Assembly (NCBI GenBank): GCA_028284705.1
Contig: JANQRE010000004.1
Location: 62,001-126,000, forward strand
Length of the DNA: 64,000 nucleotides
Source of the DNA: Paracoccaceae bacterium
Lineage (GTDB): Bacteria > Pseudomonadota > Alphaproteobacteria > Rhodobacterales > Rhodobacteraceae
Direction: 5' to 3'
Shown here: positions 10,763-20,174 of the stretch, one piece after another
How the letters are laid out: each line of letters starts with the position of its first letter
Position numbering within the stretch: the first letter of the stretch is position 1
Notes under the pieces: model-generated
The model's input: only the letters and a program-made list of their open reading frames with translations
The model's database searches: none
What the model was told of the DNA's origin: nothing
Program-made: the position numbers and the translations under genes

Positions 10763-11224
10763 TCAGAATTTCCCTTGATGCACGGCCTCGCCGACCGGGA
10801 CGGAGACGGGGCGGATGCCGCTGACGGTCTTGTCAGGCACATTCGCGGTGGAGTTTTCGATTTCGAGCGGCGCACCGGCGCTCGGGCCATTGATCACCGA
10901 AACCGTCAGAACGCGACGCTCGACGATATCAACCTCGCAGAGCATCAGCGCCGAAAGCGCACCGACGACGTTGAGTGTGCCGTCATCGTTGGCCGTGCCG
11001 AAGCGTTGCGTGATCGGCGGGCGGGCATAGACGGCATAGCGTTCCAGATTGGTCTCGCGTAGCTCAAATGGCTGCGCTTCGATGGGCTCAAAGACGAAGC
11101 CCTGGCGTTCCAGCGTGACCGGAACGTTGCGCGCGAAGAATGCGCAAGCCTCTTCCGCTGTGGGTTCGGCCTGAGCCGACACCGCCCAAATGCTGGACAT
11201 GAATGCCAATGAAAACAAACGCAT
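10763..11224 (-). CDS. Small exported protein between sucC and sucD
   Basis: A 153-residue protein with a signal peptide ([19 protein letters not shown], cleavage expected after AQA). The mature part has two cysteines spaced far apart (EEACAFF and LMLCEVD), which could form a disulfide. No known domain is recognised. The ATG at 11224 was chosen because the signal peptide starts there; a TTG three codons earlier would overlap sucC. It lies between sucC and sucD in the same direction, so it should be expressed with them. Likely periplasmic. Confidence 0.75.
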   Translation of the reverse strand: MRLFSLAFMSSIWAVSAQAEPTAEEACAFFARNVPVTLERQGFVFEPIEAQPFELRETNLERYAVYARPPITQRFGTANDDGTLNVVGALSALMLCEVDIVERRVLTVSVINGPSAGAPLEIENSTANVPDKTVSGIRPVSVPVGEAVHQGKF

Positions 11225-11229
11225 AGACC

Positions 11230-12423
11230 TCAACCCTTCACGGCGGCGACGATCTTCTCGGCACCGTCCTTCAGGTCATCGGCGGCGATACAATCCACAT
11301 CCGAATTGTTGATGATCGCCTTGCCTTCTTCGACATTCGTGCCTTCGAGCCGCACCACAAGCGGTACTTGCAAGCCCACTTCCTTCACGGCGGAGACGAC
11401 GCCCTCGGCGATGACGTCGCAGCGCATGATGCCGCCGAAGATGTTGACCAGAATGCCCTTCACCTGCGGATCGGAGGTGATGATCTTGAAGGCCTCGGTC
11501 ACCTTCTCCTTCGTGGCCCCGCCGCCGACATCGAGGAAGTTGGCGGGCTCCGAACCATAGAGCTTGATGATGTCCATCGTGGCCATCGCAAGGCCCGCAC
11601 CGTTCACCATGCAGCCGATCTCGCCATCGAGCGCGATGTAATTCAGGTCGTATTTCGAGGCGGCAAGCTCCTTGGGGTCTTCCTCGGTCGTGTCGCGCAG
11701 CTCGGCGATGTCGGGGTGGCGGTAGACCGCATTGCCGTCGAACCCCATCTTCGCGTCGAGACATTTCAGATCGCCCTCATCGGTGACGATCAGCGGGTTG
11801 ATCTCCAGCATCTCCATGTCTTTTTCGATGAAGAGCTTGTAGAGCGTGCCCATCAGCCCGACGCATTGCTTCACCTGCTTGCCGGTCAGGCCCAGCATGA
11901 AGGCGATGCGGCGCCCGTGATAGGCTTGGTAGCCGGTGGCGGGATCGACGGAGAAGGAAAGTATTTTCTCGGGCGTTTTCTCGGCGACTTCCTCGATATC
12001 CATGCCACCCTCGGTGGAGCAGACATAAGAGACGCGGGAGGTTTGCCGGTCGACCAGCAGGGCGAGATACATCTCGCTTTCGATGCCGGAGCCATCCTCA
12101 ATATAGATGCGATTGACTTGTTTCCCGGCCTCGCCGGTCTGCTTGGTCACGAGAGTCCGGCCAAGCATTTTCTTGGCCTCGGTGGCGGCCTCTTCCACGG
12201 ATTTGGCCAGGCGCACACCGCCAGCATCGCCCGCGTCGGCCTCTTTGAAGGTGCCCTTGCCGCGCCCACCTGCGTGAATTTGCGCTTTCACCACCCAAAG
12301 CGGGCCATCGAGTTCACCTGCGGCGGTTTTGGCTTCTTCGGAGCGCAACACGACGCGGCCATCGGAGACCGGAGCGCCATAGCTGCGCAGCAGCGCCTTG
12401 GCCTGGTATTCGTGGATGTTCAT
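11230..12423 (-). CDS. sucC: Succinate-CoA ligase beta subunit
   Basis: 397 residues, the usual length. The amino-terminal ATP-grasp fold starts [16 protein letters not shown] and has [15 protein letters not shown]. The carboxy-terminal CoA-ligase domain carries [19 protein letters not shown] and [16 protein letters not shown]. With SucD it performs substrate-level phosphorylation in the TCA cycle. Two TGTGATCAC dyads 102-133 bp upstream of its start mark a probable regulated promoter in the gap towards mdh. Confidence 0.97.
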   Translation of the reverse strand: MNIHEYQAKALLRSYGAPVSDGRVVLRSEEAKTAAGELDGPLWVVKAQIHAGGRGKGTFKEADAGDAGGVRLAKSVEEAATEAKKMLGRTLVTKQTGEAGKQVNRIYIEDGSGIESEMYLALLVDRQTSRVSYVCSTEGGMDIEEVAEKTPEKILSFSVDPATGYQAYHGRRIAFMLGLTGKQVKQCVGLMGTLYKLFIEKDMEMLEINPLIVTDEGDLKCLDAKMGFDGNAVYRHPDIAELRDTTEEDPKELAASKYDLNYIALDGEIGCMVNGAGLAMATMDIIKLYGSEPANFLDVGGGATKEKVTEAFKIITSDPQVKGILVNIFGGIMRCDVIAEGVVSAVKEVGLQVPLVVRLEGTNVEEGKAIINNSDVDCIAADDLKDGAEKIVAAVKG

Positions 12424-12525
12424 GGGGAAATGGCCTTTCTGAGAGTGCAGCGTTCCGCTCAGCTAAGCCATGTATTGCTAGGGTTTAAAATGCCTTTTCG
12501 CCGCAGGTGCGGATTTTCCGACATT

Positions 12526-12556
12526 TGTGATCACACGAAAAAATTTTGTGATCACG
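12526..12556. promoter_or_regulatory. Paired TGTGATCAC operators upstream of sucC
   Basis: TGTGATCACA (12526-12535) and TGTGATCACG (12547-12556) have centres 21 bp apart, two helical turns. They lie about 100-130 bp before the sucC start on the minus strand, a position suited to activation from upstream. The same dyad pair occurs before sdhC and a single copy before the GntR gene at 576. Confidence 0.65.
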
Positions 12557-12612
12557 TCGATGTGAGGATGGGCTTGCGACCGGAATAAATTGAGGAATGT
12601 CGATTCGAAATG

Positions 12613-12644
12613 AAAAGGCCTGCCTCAATTGAGACAGGCCTTTT
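12613..12644 (-). terminator. Rho-independent terminator of mdh
   Basis: A 16-bp inverted repeat with one mismatch (left arm begins AAAAGGCCTG, right arm ends CAGGCCTTTT) lies 18 bp beyond the mdh stop. On the minus strand the stem is followed by a U-rich end. It separates mdh from the sucC promoter region. Confidence 0.75.
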
Positions 12645-12662
12645 GAGAGGTTTGGGATGCCG

Positions 12663-13664
<1,002 letters not shown>

Positions 13665-13791
13665 CTATCTGCTCTGGCCCCCTCACGCAAGCCTGCTGCG
13701 GTGCAGAAAAATGTCGCGGGGGCGGGCGGGCTGCGCTGCCCAAAAGGTTTACGCCTTGAAGCTTTTGACCTTTTTTCGGACGGTGCAGCGG

Positions 13792-14544
13792 ATGGAGCTT
13801 GATCTGACCTTTTTTCTTCTGGCGGTGCCTGCCGTGGTGATTGCTGGCATCTCGAAGGGGGGATTTGGTAGCGGTGCGGCTTTCGTGGCGGCCCCGATTC
13901 TCGCCATTCAGTACGAGCCGCAATTCGCGCTGGGCTTTCTGCTGCCGCTTCTGATGGTGATGGATTGCACCGCGCTGCGGCCCTATTGGGGCAAATGGGA
14001 CTGGCCCAATGCGAAGACATTGATCATTGGCGCGGCGGGTGGTGTGGCGCTGGCAGTGATCTTCTATCAGATGGCCGATGCGGACATGCTCAGGATCCTG
14101 ATCGGCGCTATTTCGATTGCCTTCGTCATCTATGATATGTCGCGCAAACTGGGGCTTCTGCGGGTGCCGCAGCTTGCTTTTCGAACATCGCTAGCGATGT
14201 TCACAGGCGTCGTCGCAGGGTTCACAAGCTTCGTCAGTCACGCGGGCGGGCCGCCGGTGGCGATGCATCTCTTAAGTCAGGGGATGAATAAGACGACCTA
14301 TCAGGCGACATCCGTGATCGTCTTCTGGGTCATCAATATCTTCAAGGCGGTGCCCTATGCCTTTCTGGGCATCTTCACGGCCGAGACACTGTTGGCTGAC
14401 CTGATCCTGGCACCCGTTGCAGTGATCTCGGCCATGTTGGGTGTTGCGGCACATCGGGTGGTGCCGGAACGTCTCTTTTTTGCGATCACCTACACGCTTC
14501 TCATGGGTGCGGGTGGCAAGCTTCTGTATGACGGGCTGACGTGA
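13792..14544 (+). CDS. TauE/SafE-family permease
   Basis: A 250-residue membrane protein with about seven to eight helices. The family halves are visible: VVIAGISKGGFGSGAAFVAAPILA near the amino end and GVVAGFTSFVSHAGGPPVAMHLLSQG in the middle. TauE/SafE proteins export sulfite or sulfoacetate-type anions or move related small anions. Start ATG 13792 gives a helix directly. It is divergent from mdh. The actual substrate cannot be told from sequence. Confidence 0.85.
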   Translation: MELDLTFFLLAVPAVVIAGISKGGFGSGAAFVAAPILAIQYEPQFALGFLLPLLMVMDCTALRPYWGKWDWPNAKTLIIGAAGGVALAVIFYQMADADMLRILIGAISIAFVIYDMSRKLGLLRVPQLAFRTSLAMFTGVVAGFTSFVSHAGGPPVAMHLLSQGMNKTTYQATSVIVFWVINIFKAVPYAFLGIFTAETLLADLILAPVAVISAMLGVAAHRVVPERLFFAITYTLLMGAGGKLLYDGLT

Positions 14545-14550
14545 GCTCGC

Positions 14551-14871
14551 TCAGGTGGGCGCGCCAAGCGCGGCAGGCAGTTCCTCGTCGATGGTCTCAA
14601 ACGAAGTGCCAGCAGCGACAAGGCAGGTGATGCCGTTGGGATGGGTCACCGTGATCGTCCACGAGCCGGTTTCGTCGGAGGCGTGCATTTCGACAATGCC
14701 GTTATTGGCCGCAAGCCCCATGGTTTTGCGGGTTTCGCCATATTTGCCGGTCAGCCGGTCAATGACGAGTGAACGTTCGGCACATTGCGCGCGTTGTTGA
14801 GCGGTGGCCATATCGGCGGCCAGAAGAAGAGCCGCGAACCCAAAGGACAGTCCAAACAATTGCTGTTTCAT
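14551..14871 (-). CDS. Small exported protein of unknown function
   Basis: A 106-residue protein with a signal peptide (MKQQLFGLSFGFAALLLAADMATAQQ, likely cut after ATA). The mature part has two cysteines (RAQCAERSLV and GITCLVAAG) and the phrase GSWTITVTHPNGITCLVAAG, seen in small periplasmic Roseobacter proteins. No function is recognised. It converges with the TauE-like gene, only 6 bp apart, with no terminator between them. Confidence 0.7.
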   Translation of the reverse strand: MKQQLFGLSFGFAALLLAADMATAQQRAQCAERSLVIDRLTGKYGETRKTMGLAANNGIVEMHASDETGSWTITVTHPNGITCLVAAGTSFETIDEELPAALGAPT

Positions 14872-15225
14872 TTCCGTTTCCTTTCCCACGTCGTGGCACA
14901 ACCTGACGGGCCGGCCCCAAGGGTCACCAATGGGGCACCAGATCGAGCGGGCGACTGGTTCAAATCTGCGCGGCGGCTCAAACACCCTTAGCTTTGTCCG
15001 GGGCCTGCACCTGAAACGTGCCGGAGCAGTGACGCGCATGGGGACACTGCGCCAGAAAGCTCAAAAATAAGGTTAATCGACCGTGCGCAGCTTCGGGAAT
15101 TTACGCAAAATTGTCGCTAATCCATTAACCGGCCCCGTGACGCTGCACCGCAGCACTAGGGGTTGCCTCGGGCCGCGTTTCCGCCCACAACGTTGCCGCA
15201 CGAATTTCAAACGACCCAGAGGCCC
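14872..15225. other. 354-bp divergent non-coding region before mcl2
   Basis: No gene is supported here. The left part is GC-rich. The AT-rich stretch 15060-15135 is the probable mcl2 promoter zone and contains inverted half-sites GGTTAAT (15071-15077) and ATTAACC (15124-15130). These are too far apart to be a CtrA site. No TGTGATCACA dyad and no terminator were seen. Confidence 0.5.
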
Positions 15226-16080
15226 ATGTCACAGACCATTCGCCCGTTTCGCTCGGTTCTCTACATCCCTGCGTCGAATGCCCGGGCGCTTGAAAAAGCG
15301 CAATCCCTTCAAGCGGATGCCATCATTTTCGACCTCGAAGATGCCGTCGCTCCAGCGGAAAAAACCGCCGCGCGTGACGTTTTGAAGGCCGCCCTGGCAG
15401 AGCGGGATTACGGCAAACGTTACCGCATTGTGCGGATCAACGGGTTCGACACGGAATGGGGGTCGGGCGATCTGGACATGCTTAAGACGGCGCGCTTCGA
15501 CGCGGTGTTGCTGCCCAAGCTCGAAACACCTGAGGCGGTAGACAAAGTTACCGATGCACTTGGCGCAGAGGCGAGTGTCTGGGCGATGATGGAGACGCCT
15601 GCGGGCATCCTGAACGCCGCGCAACTGGCGCAATTGCCCGCGCTCGAAGGGTTCGTGATGGGCACCAACGATCTCGCCAAGGAGTTGCGCTCCAACGGGC
15701 GCGAGGCGATGCGCACGAGCCTGCAACATTGTCTTCTGGCCGCGAGGGCTGCTGGGATCGTCTGTGTCGATGGCGTCTACAATGCCTTCAAGGATGCTGA
15801 GGGGCTGGAGGCGGAGTGCATTGAGGGGCGCAATTACGGCTTTGACGGCAAGACCCTGATCCATCCCGCCCAGCTTGAGATCGCCAATCGCATTTTTGCG
15901 CCGAGCTCTGATGATGCCGATCTCGCGCGGCGTCAGATCGAGGCTTACGAAGAGGCCATTGCCCGTGGCGAGGCGGTTGCGGTGGTCGATGGCCGTATCG
16001 TTGAAAACCTGCATGTGGAGACCGCCCGGCATCTGCTGGCGCAGGTTGAAGCGATTGAAGAAATGGAGGCTGCGGCATGA
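15226..16080 (+). CDS. mcl2: (3S)-malyl-CoA thioesterase (CitE-like)
   Basis: A 284-residue CitE-superfamily enzyme. The opening RPFRSVLYIPASNARALEKAQSLQADAIIFDLEDAVAPAEK carries the Mg-binding DLEDAV, followed by RINGFDT, LPKLETPE, MMETPAGI and GTNDLAKELR. Length and start match the Mcl2 thioesterase of Rhodobacter sphaeroides rather than the longer Mcl1 lyase. It hydrolyses malyl-CoA to malate in the ethylmalonyl-CoA pathway. ATG 15226 (MSQTIRPFRS) was chosen over an upstream in-frame start. The stop overlaps the NnrU start by 4 bp. Confidence 0.88.
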   Translation: MSQTIRPFRSVLYIPASNARALEKAQSLQADAIIFDLEDAVAPAEKTAARDVLKAALAERDYGKRYRIVRINGFDTEWGSGDLDMLKTARFDAVLLPKLETPEAVDKVTDALGAEASVWAMMETPAGILNAAQLAQLPALEGFVMGTNDLAKELRSNGREAMRTSLQHCLLAARAAGIVCVDGVYNAFKDAEGLEAECIEGRNYGFDGKTLIHPAQLEIANRIFAPSSDDADLARRQIEAYEEAIARGEAVAVVDGRIVENLHVETARHLLAQVEAIEEMEAAA

Positions 16081-16649
16081 CCCTTCTCGTCCTCGGATTG
16101 TTGCTCTGGGCCAGCGTGCATCTGATGAAACGCTTGGCACCGGGACTGCGCCAATCTCTGACCGACAGTTTGGGCGAGGGGTCCAAGGGCGTGATTGCGG
16201 TGCTGCTGGTCCTCTCCATCGTGCTGATGGTCATCGGCTATCGCGGCGCCGACTTCATTGCCGTCTGGTATCCGCCGAGCTTCATGGGCCACCTCAACAA
16301 CCTGTTGATGTTGCTGGCGTTCTACATCTTCGGCGCATCTGCGGCCAAGGATGCGAAGGTCTGGCTCGGCACGAAAATCCGCCACCCGCAGCTCACCGCG
16401 GTCAAGACCTGGGCCCTGGCGCATTTGCTTGCCAATGGCGATCTGGCCTCGAACATCCTCTTCGGCGGCATGCTCGCCTGGGCGGTCATCGAGGTGATCG
16501 TGATCAACAGGGCCGAGGGGCCCTGGACGCCACCGCCGCAAGCACCAGTGAAGAAAGAGATCACGCTGGTCGTGGTCACAGTTGTCCTTTTCGTAGTGGT
16601 CTCGATGATCCATCTCTGGCTCGGCGTGCCGCCCTTCGGAGGCGTCTAG
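16077..16649 (+). CDS. NnrU-family membrane protein
   Basis: A 190-residue protein with about five membrane helices and the NnrU pattern: LLLWASVHLMKRLAPGLRQSLTDSLGEGSKG near the start, then HPQLTAVKTWALAHLLANGDLASNILFGGMLAWAV. NnrU was named in nitric-oxide reductase gene clusters and resembles isoprenoid/carotenoid-related isomerases. No denitrification genes are near. It overlaps mcl2 by ATGA and touches the next gene (TAG-ATG), so it sits in the mcl2-mch operon. Confidence 0.85.
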   Translation: MTLLVLGLLLWASVHLMKRLAPGLRQSLTDSLGEGSKGVIAVLLVLSIVLMVIGYRGADFIAVWYPPSFMGHLNNLLMLLAFYIFGASAAKDAKVWLGTKIRHPQLTAVKTWALAHLLANGDLASNILFGGMLAWAVIEVIVINRAEGPWTPPPQAPVKKEITLVVVTVVLFVVVSMIHLWLGVPPFGGV

Positions 16650-16856
16650 ATGGCAATGCTCTACCGCCTACTGACGGAGGAGGACACATCCGCCTTTTGC
16701 CACAAGGTCTCCGACGCGCTCGCCAAGGGGTGGGAGCTTTATGGCGACCCGACCTATGCCTATGACCACGCCAATGGTGTGATGCGCTGCGGGCAGGCCG
16801 TGACAAAACAGGTCGATGCGCCATATAGCCCCGATATGAAACTCGGGAGCCAATGA
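16650..16856 (+). CDS. DUF1737 small protein
   Basis: A 68-residue protein. The core YRLLTEEDTSAFCHKVSDALAKGWELYGDPTYAYD is the DUF1737 pattern, with a helix followed by a G-W-x-L-x-G-x-P strand. It is cytoplasmic. The ATG directly follows the NnrU stop and mch starts 10 bp later. No activity is known. Confidence 0.85.
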   Translation: MAMLYRLLTEEDTSAFCHKVSDALAKGWELYGDPTYAYDHANGVMRCGQAVTKQVDAPYSPDMKLGSQ

Positions 16857-16866
16857 CGAGACGGCG

Positions 16867-17901
16867 ATGAGCAAGACCAATCCAGGACGATTTTTCGAAG
16901 ATTACGCTGTGGGCGACGTGATCGAGCACGCCGTGCCGCGCACCGTCTCGGGCGGGGAACGTGCGGTCTATCACGCGCTCTATCCGGCGCGCCATGCGCT
17001 CTATTCCTCCGACGAGTTCGCGCGCGATTGCGGGTTGCATGAGGCCCCGATGGATGACCTGATCGCCTTCCATTTGGTCTTCGGCAAAACCGTGCCCGAT
17101 ATCTCGCTCAACGCAGTCGCCAATCTGGGTTATGCGGAGGGGCGGTTTTTGAGGCCAGTTTTCCTCGGTGATACAATCCGCTCCCGCTCCGAAATCATTG
17201 GTGTCAAAGAAAATTCCAACGGCAAGACCGGGGTGGTTTATGTTCGTACCACCGGCAGCAACCAGATGGGCGAGGATGTTCTGACCTATGTGCGCTGGGT
17301 CATGGTGCGCAAGCGCGATGCGGCGTCTGCGGCCCCTGAGCCGATCGTGCCCGAACTAGCACGCGTCGTCGATCCCAAGGATCTGGTGCTGCCCGACGAT
17401 CTGCGCTTTGACCTCTACGATTTCACCCAAAGTGGGGAGCCGCATCGCTGGGGCGATTATGAGATCGGCGAGAAGATCGACCATGTGGATCGTGTGACGG
17501 TGGAAGAGGTCGATCACATGCTGGCCACCCGGCTCTGGCAGAACACCGCGAAGGTGCATTTTGACGTGACCGCCCGCGATGGCGCGCCGCGGCTGATCTA
17601 TGGCGGGCATGTGATCTCACTGGCCCGCACGCTCAGCTTCAACGGGCTCGCCAACGCCCAGATGATCCTCGGGCTGAATGCCGGTGCCCATGCCGCACCT
17701 TGCATGGCGGGCATGACGGTCGGGGCCTGGTCCGAAGTGCTCGACAAGGCAGACCTAAACCGCGAGGGCATGGCGGCGATCCGTCTGCGCCTTGTAGCCT
17801 ATGCCGATCCGGCGGTACCGTTCGATCTGACGGGCGAGGACGGCAAATACGCGCCCGGCGTGCTGCTTGATCTCGACTACTGGGCCCTGATGCCGACCTG
17901 A
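16867..17901 (+). CDS. mch: Mesaconyl-CoA hydratase (beta-methylmalyl-CoA dehydratase)
   Basis: A 344-residue double MaoC (hot-dog) protein, the length of the R. sphaeroides enzyme. First domain: GRFFEDYAVGDVIEHAVPRTVSGGERAVY and FGKTVPDISLNAVANLGYAEGRFLRPVFLGDTI. Second domain: WGDYEIGEKIDHVDRVTVEEVDHMLATRLWQNTAKVHFD followed by PRLIYGGHVISLA. It interconverts mesaconyl-C1-CoA and beta-methylmalyl-CoA in the ethylmalonyl-CoA pathway. Last gene of mcl2-NnrU-DUF1737-mch. Confidence 0.93.
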   Translation: MSKTNPGRFFEDYAVGDVIEHAVPRTVSGGERAVYHALYPARHALYSSDEFARDCGLHEAPMDDLIAFHLVFGKTVPDISLNAVANLGYAEGRFLRPVFLGDTIRSRSEIIGVKENSNGKTGVVYVRTTGSNQMGEDVLTYVRWVMVRKRDAASAAPEPIVPELARVVDPKDLVLPDDLRFDLYDFTQSGEPHRWGDYEIGEKIDHVDRVTVEEVDHMLATRLWQNTAKVHFDVTARDGAPRLIYGGHVISLARTLSFNGLANAQMILGLNAGAHAAPCMAGMTVGAWSEVLDKADLNREGMAAIRLRLVAYADPAVPFDLTGEDGKYAPGVLLDLDYWALMPT

Positions 17902-17975
17902 GATTTCCGCGAAATCGGCCGGAAGGCGCCACGCATTTGTCTAAAATCCAATCCAATCTCTCAAGGTGAGTAACG

Positions 17976-18074
17976 ATGCCGTCCAGGATTTCGGGCGGCC
18001 ATACTGAACCAAATTCAGGGCGCGGAAGACGTCCAGAGCAGATAGGATATGGATCAGATGAAACTGGTTTTTGA
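17976..18074 (+). CDS. Possible 32-codon leader ORF before the glycosyltransferase
   Basis: A short frame (MPSRISGGHTEPNSG...) starts 5 bp after a good AAGGTGAG ribosome-binding site and ends 17 bp inside the next gene if that gene starts at 18058. The next gene has only a weak site of its own (AGGA at 18044-18047), so coupled translation is possible. No similarity is recognised and it may be chance. Confidence 0.3.
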   Translation: MPSRISGGHTEPNSGRGRRPEQIGYGSDETGF

Positions 18075-18858
18075 GACGCGTTTTTCCTATATCGGCCACT
18101 CGGGCTGGAAATCCGAGGCGAGCAAGGATCCCGACCTTCTTTTTGCAGATGATCGTATGGCCTATCGCTTCGATCTTTTCTCCAAGATCACCTTGCCAAG
18201 CCTCGCCGAGCAAACCGATGAGGATTTTGATCTCCTGATCCTCACCTCGAAATTCATGCCGCAAAAACACAAGGAAGAACTGAGGCGCCTCTGTCACCGG
18301 TTCCTCGGGGAGGACCGCGTGCAAATCCTTGAGTTTGGCGCCTTCAAGGCGGGTCGTCTGTTCCGCAATCACGTCCGCGACACCTACGCCCAACACCCTT
18401 GGGTGGCTCAGGTGGTGCTGGACGATGACGATGCCGTCAGCGCGGATTTTGTCGAGGTCTGCAAGGCCGAGGCACGTAAGCTTGCAGCTTCGGAATATGA
18501 AGAGGATGACAGCCGTTTCCTCAGCTTTGCCCGCGGCTTCTCTTTGCAGGTCGAGAATGGGGTTCTGCAGAACCTCTCGCCCAAGCACTCACCTTACATC
18601 AATCTCGGTCTGACATTGGTGGCGCCGCCAACCACGTCGAAAAACCCGTTTCTCGTCAGCCATTTGGCGGTCGGTGAACGGCATCCGGGTTATGTCGTGA
18701 ACACGATCCGTCCGTTCTATCTGCGCACGGTGCATGATTTCAACGACAGCCGCACACCGCATAAGACAGCGTGGATTTCACCTGAGGAAATCGTGGAAGC
18801 CCAACGCTATTTCCCGTTCCTCAAAAATCACTTCAACACGCTGCCGATTGCGGCGTAA
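18058..18858 (+). CDS. Putative rhamnosyltransferase-type glycosyltransferase
   Basis: A 266-residue protein of the putative rhamnosyl transferase family. Seen are MKLVFETRFSYIG, then DRMAYRFDLFSKITLPSLAEQTDEDFDLLILTSKFMP (the GT-A-like opening), and VVLDDDDAVSADFV, an acidic cluster fitting a metal/nucleotide-sugar site. No membrane segment is visible. ATG 18058 has better spacing to AGGA than ATG 18049. It probably acts on envelope polysaccharide; the sugar is not known. Confidence 0.75.
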   Translation: MKLVFETRFSYIGHSGWKSEASKDPDLLFADDRMAYRFDLFSKITLPSLAEQTDEDFDLLILTSKFMPQKHKEELRRLCHRFLGEDRVQILEFGAFKAGRLFRNHVRDTYAQHPWVAQVVLDDDDAVSADFVEVCKAEARKLAASEYEEDDSRFLSFARGFSLQVENGVLQNLSPKHSPYINLGLTLVAPPTTSKNPFLVSHLAVGERHPGYVVNTIRPFYLRTVHDFNDSRTPHKTAWISPEEIVEAQRYFPFLKNHFNTLPIAA

Positions 18859-18949
18859 TCCGCGTCTGAGTCATCGCGCACCCACCTGCTGCGGCCAGAT
18901 CATCGGATTTTGAGGTTACATTCCGCGCGATCGGGCTAAAGTCGCGCCT

Positions 18950-19621
18950 ATGCGACTGATTTCCGCCGCCGTTTTTCTGGCGCTGACCCTGCCAACCCGA
19001 CTGCTCGCCTGCGATCTGGCCCTGATCCTGGCTGTGGATGTCTCGGGCTCCGTCGACAGTCGCGAATATCGCATCCAGATGGAGGGGCTGGCGGAAGCTT
19101 TGCGCGACGGTGCGATCTCCGAGGCGCTGGTGCGTGCCGAGGCCCATGTCATGCTGATGCAGTGGACGGGGTCTTCCCGCCAGCGGGTCTCGGTTCCCTG
19201 GACGCCGGTTGTCGATTTTGACATCGCCGACGCGCTGGCCGACCGGGTCGCGGCGACCCCCCGGGTCTGGCGCAACTTTTCCACGGCGATTGGCGAGGCG
19301 CTTCTGGTGGCACAGGAGGCTTTCACGGATGTCCCAAATTGCGAACGCCGCGTCATCGATGTTTCCGGCGACGGGTTCTCCAACGAAGGTGTGGAGCCGG
19401 ACGATGTGCGACTGACCCTTGGCGCTGGTGGGACCACCATCAACGCCTTGGTCATCGAAGAAAACGAGACCGGCCTCACGGAGTATTTCCGCACCAATGT
19501 GATCGTGGGCGCAGGCTCTTTCGCGGTGACGGCGGCTACGTTTGACGAATATCCCAAGCGGATTCGCCAGAAGCTTCTGCGGGAGATCACCGAGCAGGTC
19601 TCCTCCTTCGATTTGCCCTGA
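18950..19621 (+). CDS. DUF1194 exported von Willebrand factor A protein
   Basis: A 223-residue protein with a signal peptide (MRLISAAVFLALTLPTRLLA) followed by CDLALILAVDVSGSVDSREY, whose DxSxS is the metal-ion-dependent adhesion site of a vWA fold. CERRVIDVSGDGFSNEG forms the later metal loop. This matches DUF1194. It is periplasmic or secreted and of unknown partner. It ends at 19621, a few bases before the sdhC operator pair. Confidence 0.88.
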   Translation: MRLISAAVFLALTLPTRLLACDLALILAVDVSGSVDSREYRIQMEGLAEALRDGAISEALVRAEAHVMLMQWTGSSRQRVSVPWTPVVDFDIADALADRVAATPRVWRNFSTAIGEALLVAQEAFTDVPNCERRVIDVSGDGFSNEGVEPDDVRLTLGAGGTTINALVIEENETGLTEYFRTNVIVGAGSFAVTAATFDEYPKRIRQKLLREITEQVSSFDLP

Positions 19622-19623
19622 TT

Positions 19624-19653
19624 TGTGATCACGCTCCCCATGCCGTGATCACG
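19624..19653. promoter_or_regulatory. Paired TGTGATCAC operators upstream of sdhC
   Basis: TGTGATCACG (19624-19633) and CGTGATCACG (19644-19653) have centres 20 bp apart. A TTGACC hexamer at 19684-19689 may be the -35 element, though no good -10 follows. The layout copies the pair before sucC and suggests the same activator. Confidence 0.6.
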
Positions 19654-19780
19654 ATTTCCCGAATTTTCCGCAATTTGCGCCAATTGACCGCGCCTGTTTC
19701 CGCTCACATGGCGTGACACTCCCAAAATGCCGGGGCATAAAGGCATGAAAAATAACGGTAGCCAACGCCAAGGAGGCCGC

Positions 19781-20164
19781 ATGGCCGATGTTAACAGGGG
19801 CAATCGCCCGCTTAGCCCACATCTGCAGATTTATCGCCCGCAACTGACGTCCATGACGTCGATCCTGACCCGGATCACCGGCAACGCGCTTCTTGTGGCG
19901 GCGCTTTTGATCGTCTGGTGGTTTCTGGCGGCGAGTTACTCCGAGGAGTACTTCAACCTCGCCAATGCTGTGATCACGTCCTGGTTCGGCGATCTGGTGA
20001 TGTTCCTCTCGCTCTGGGCGATCTGGTACCACCTGCTCGCGGGGCTGCGGCATCTCTGGTGGGATTCAGGCCGCGGGCTGGAGTTGGAAGAGGCCGAGAA
20101 ACTCGGCTGGGTCGTTATCGGCGGATCGGTGGTTCTGACCATCCTGACCGCCTTGGCTTTGTGA
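19781..20164 (+). CDS. sdhC: Succinate dehydrogenase cytochrome b556 subunit
   Basis: A 127-residue membrane anchor with three helices. RPLSPHLQIYRPQLTSMTSILTRITG is the quinone-site opening, and YHLLAGLRHLWWDSG contains the heme-b-ligating His in the H-x-x-x-G-x-R-H-x-x-x-D pattern. An AGGAGG site precedes ATG 19781; an earlier in-frame ATG is less likely. First gene of sdhCDAB. A further TGTGATCACG copy lies inside the gene at 19969-19978. Confidence 0.95.
   Translation: MADVNRGNRPLSPHLQIYRPQLTSMTSILTRITGNALLVAALLIVWWFLAASYSEEYFNLANAVITSWFGDLVMFLSLWAIWYHLLAGLRHLWWDSGRGLELEEAEKLGWVVIGGSVVLTILTALAL
19969..19978. promoter_or_regulatory. Intragenic TGTGATCACG copy in sdhC
   Basis: An exact match to the operator core inside the sdhC coding sequence, about 320 bp after the upstream pair. 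It encodes Val-Ile-Thr in a membrane helix, so it may be chance or a secondary site. Confidence 0.3.
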
Positions 20165-20174
20165 GGAGCGCGCC

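Noticed and set aside
9323-11062. Long open frame opposite DUF805, the sucD gap and sucD (579 codons)
   Set aside because: Crosses several real genes and a non-coding gap; no domain or ribosome-binding site.
11368-12588. Open frame opposite sucC and its promoter
   Set aside because: Antisense to a conserved enzyme and runs through the operator pair.
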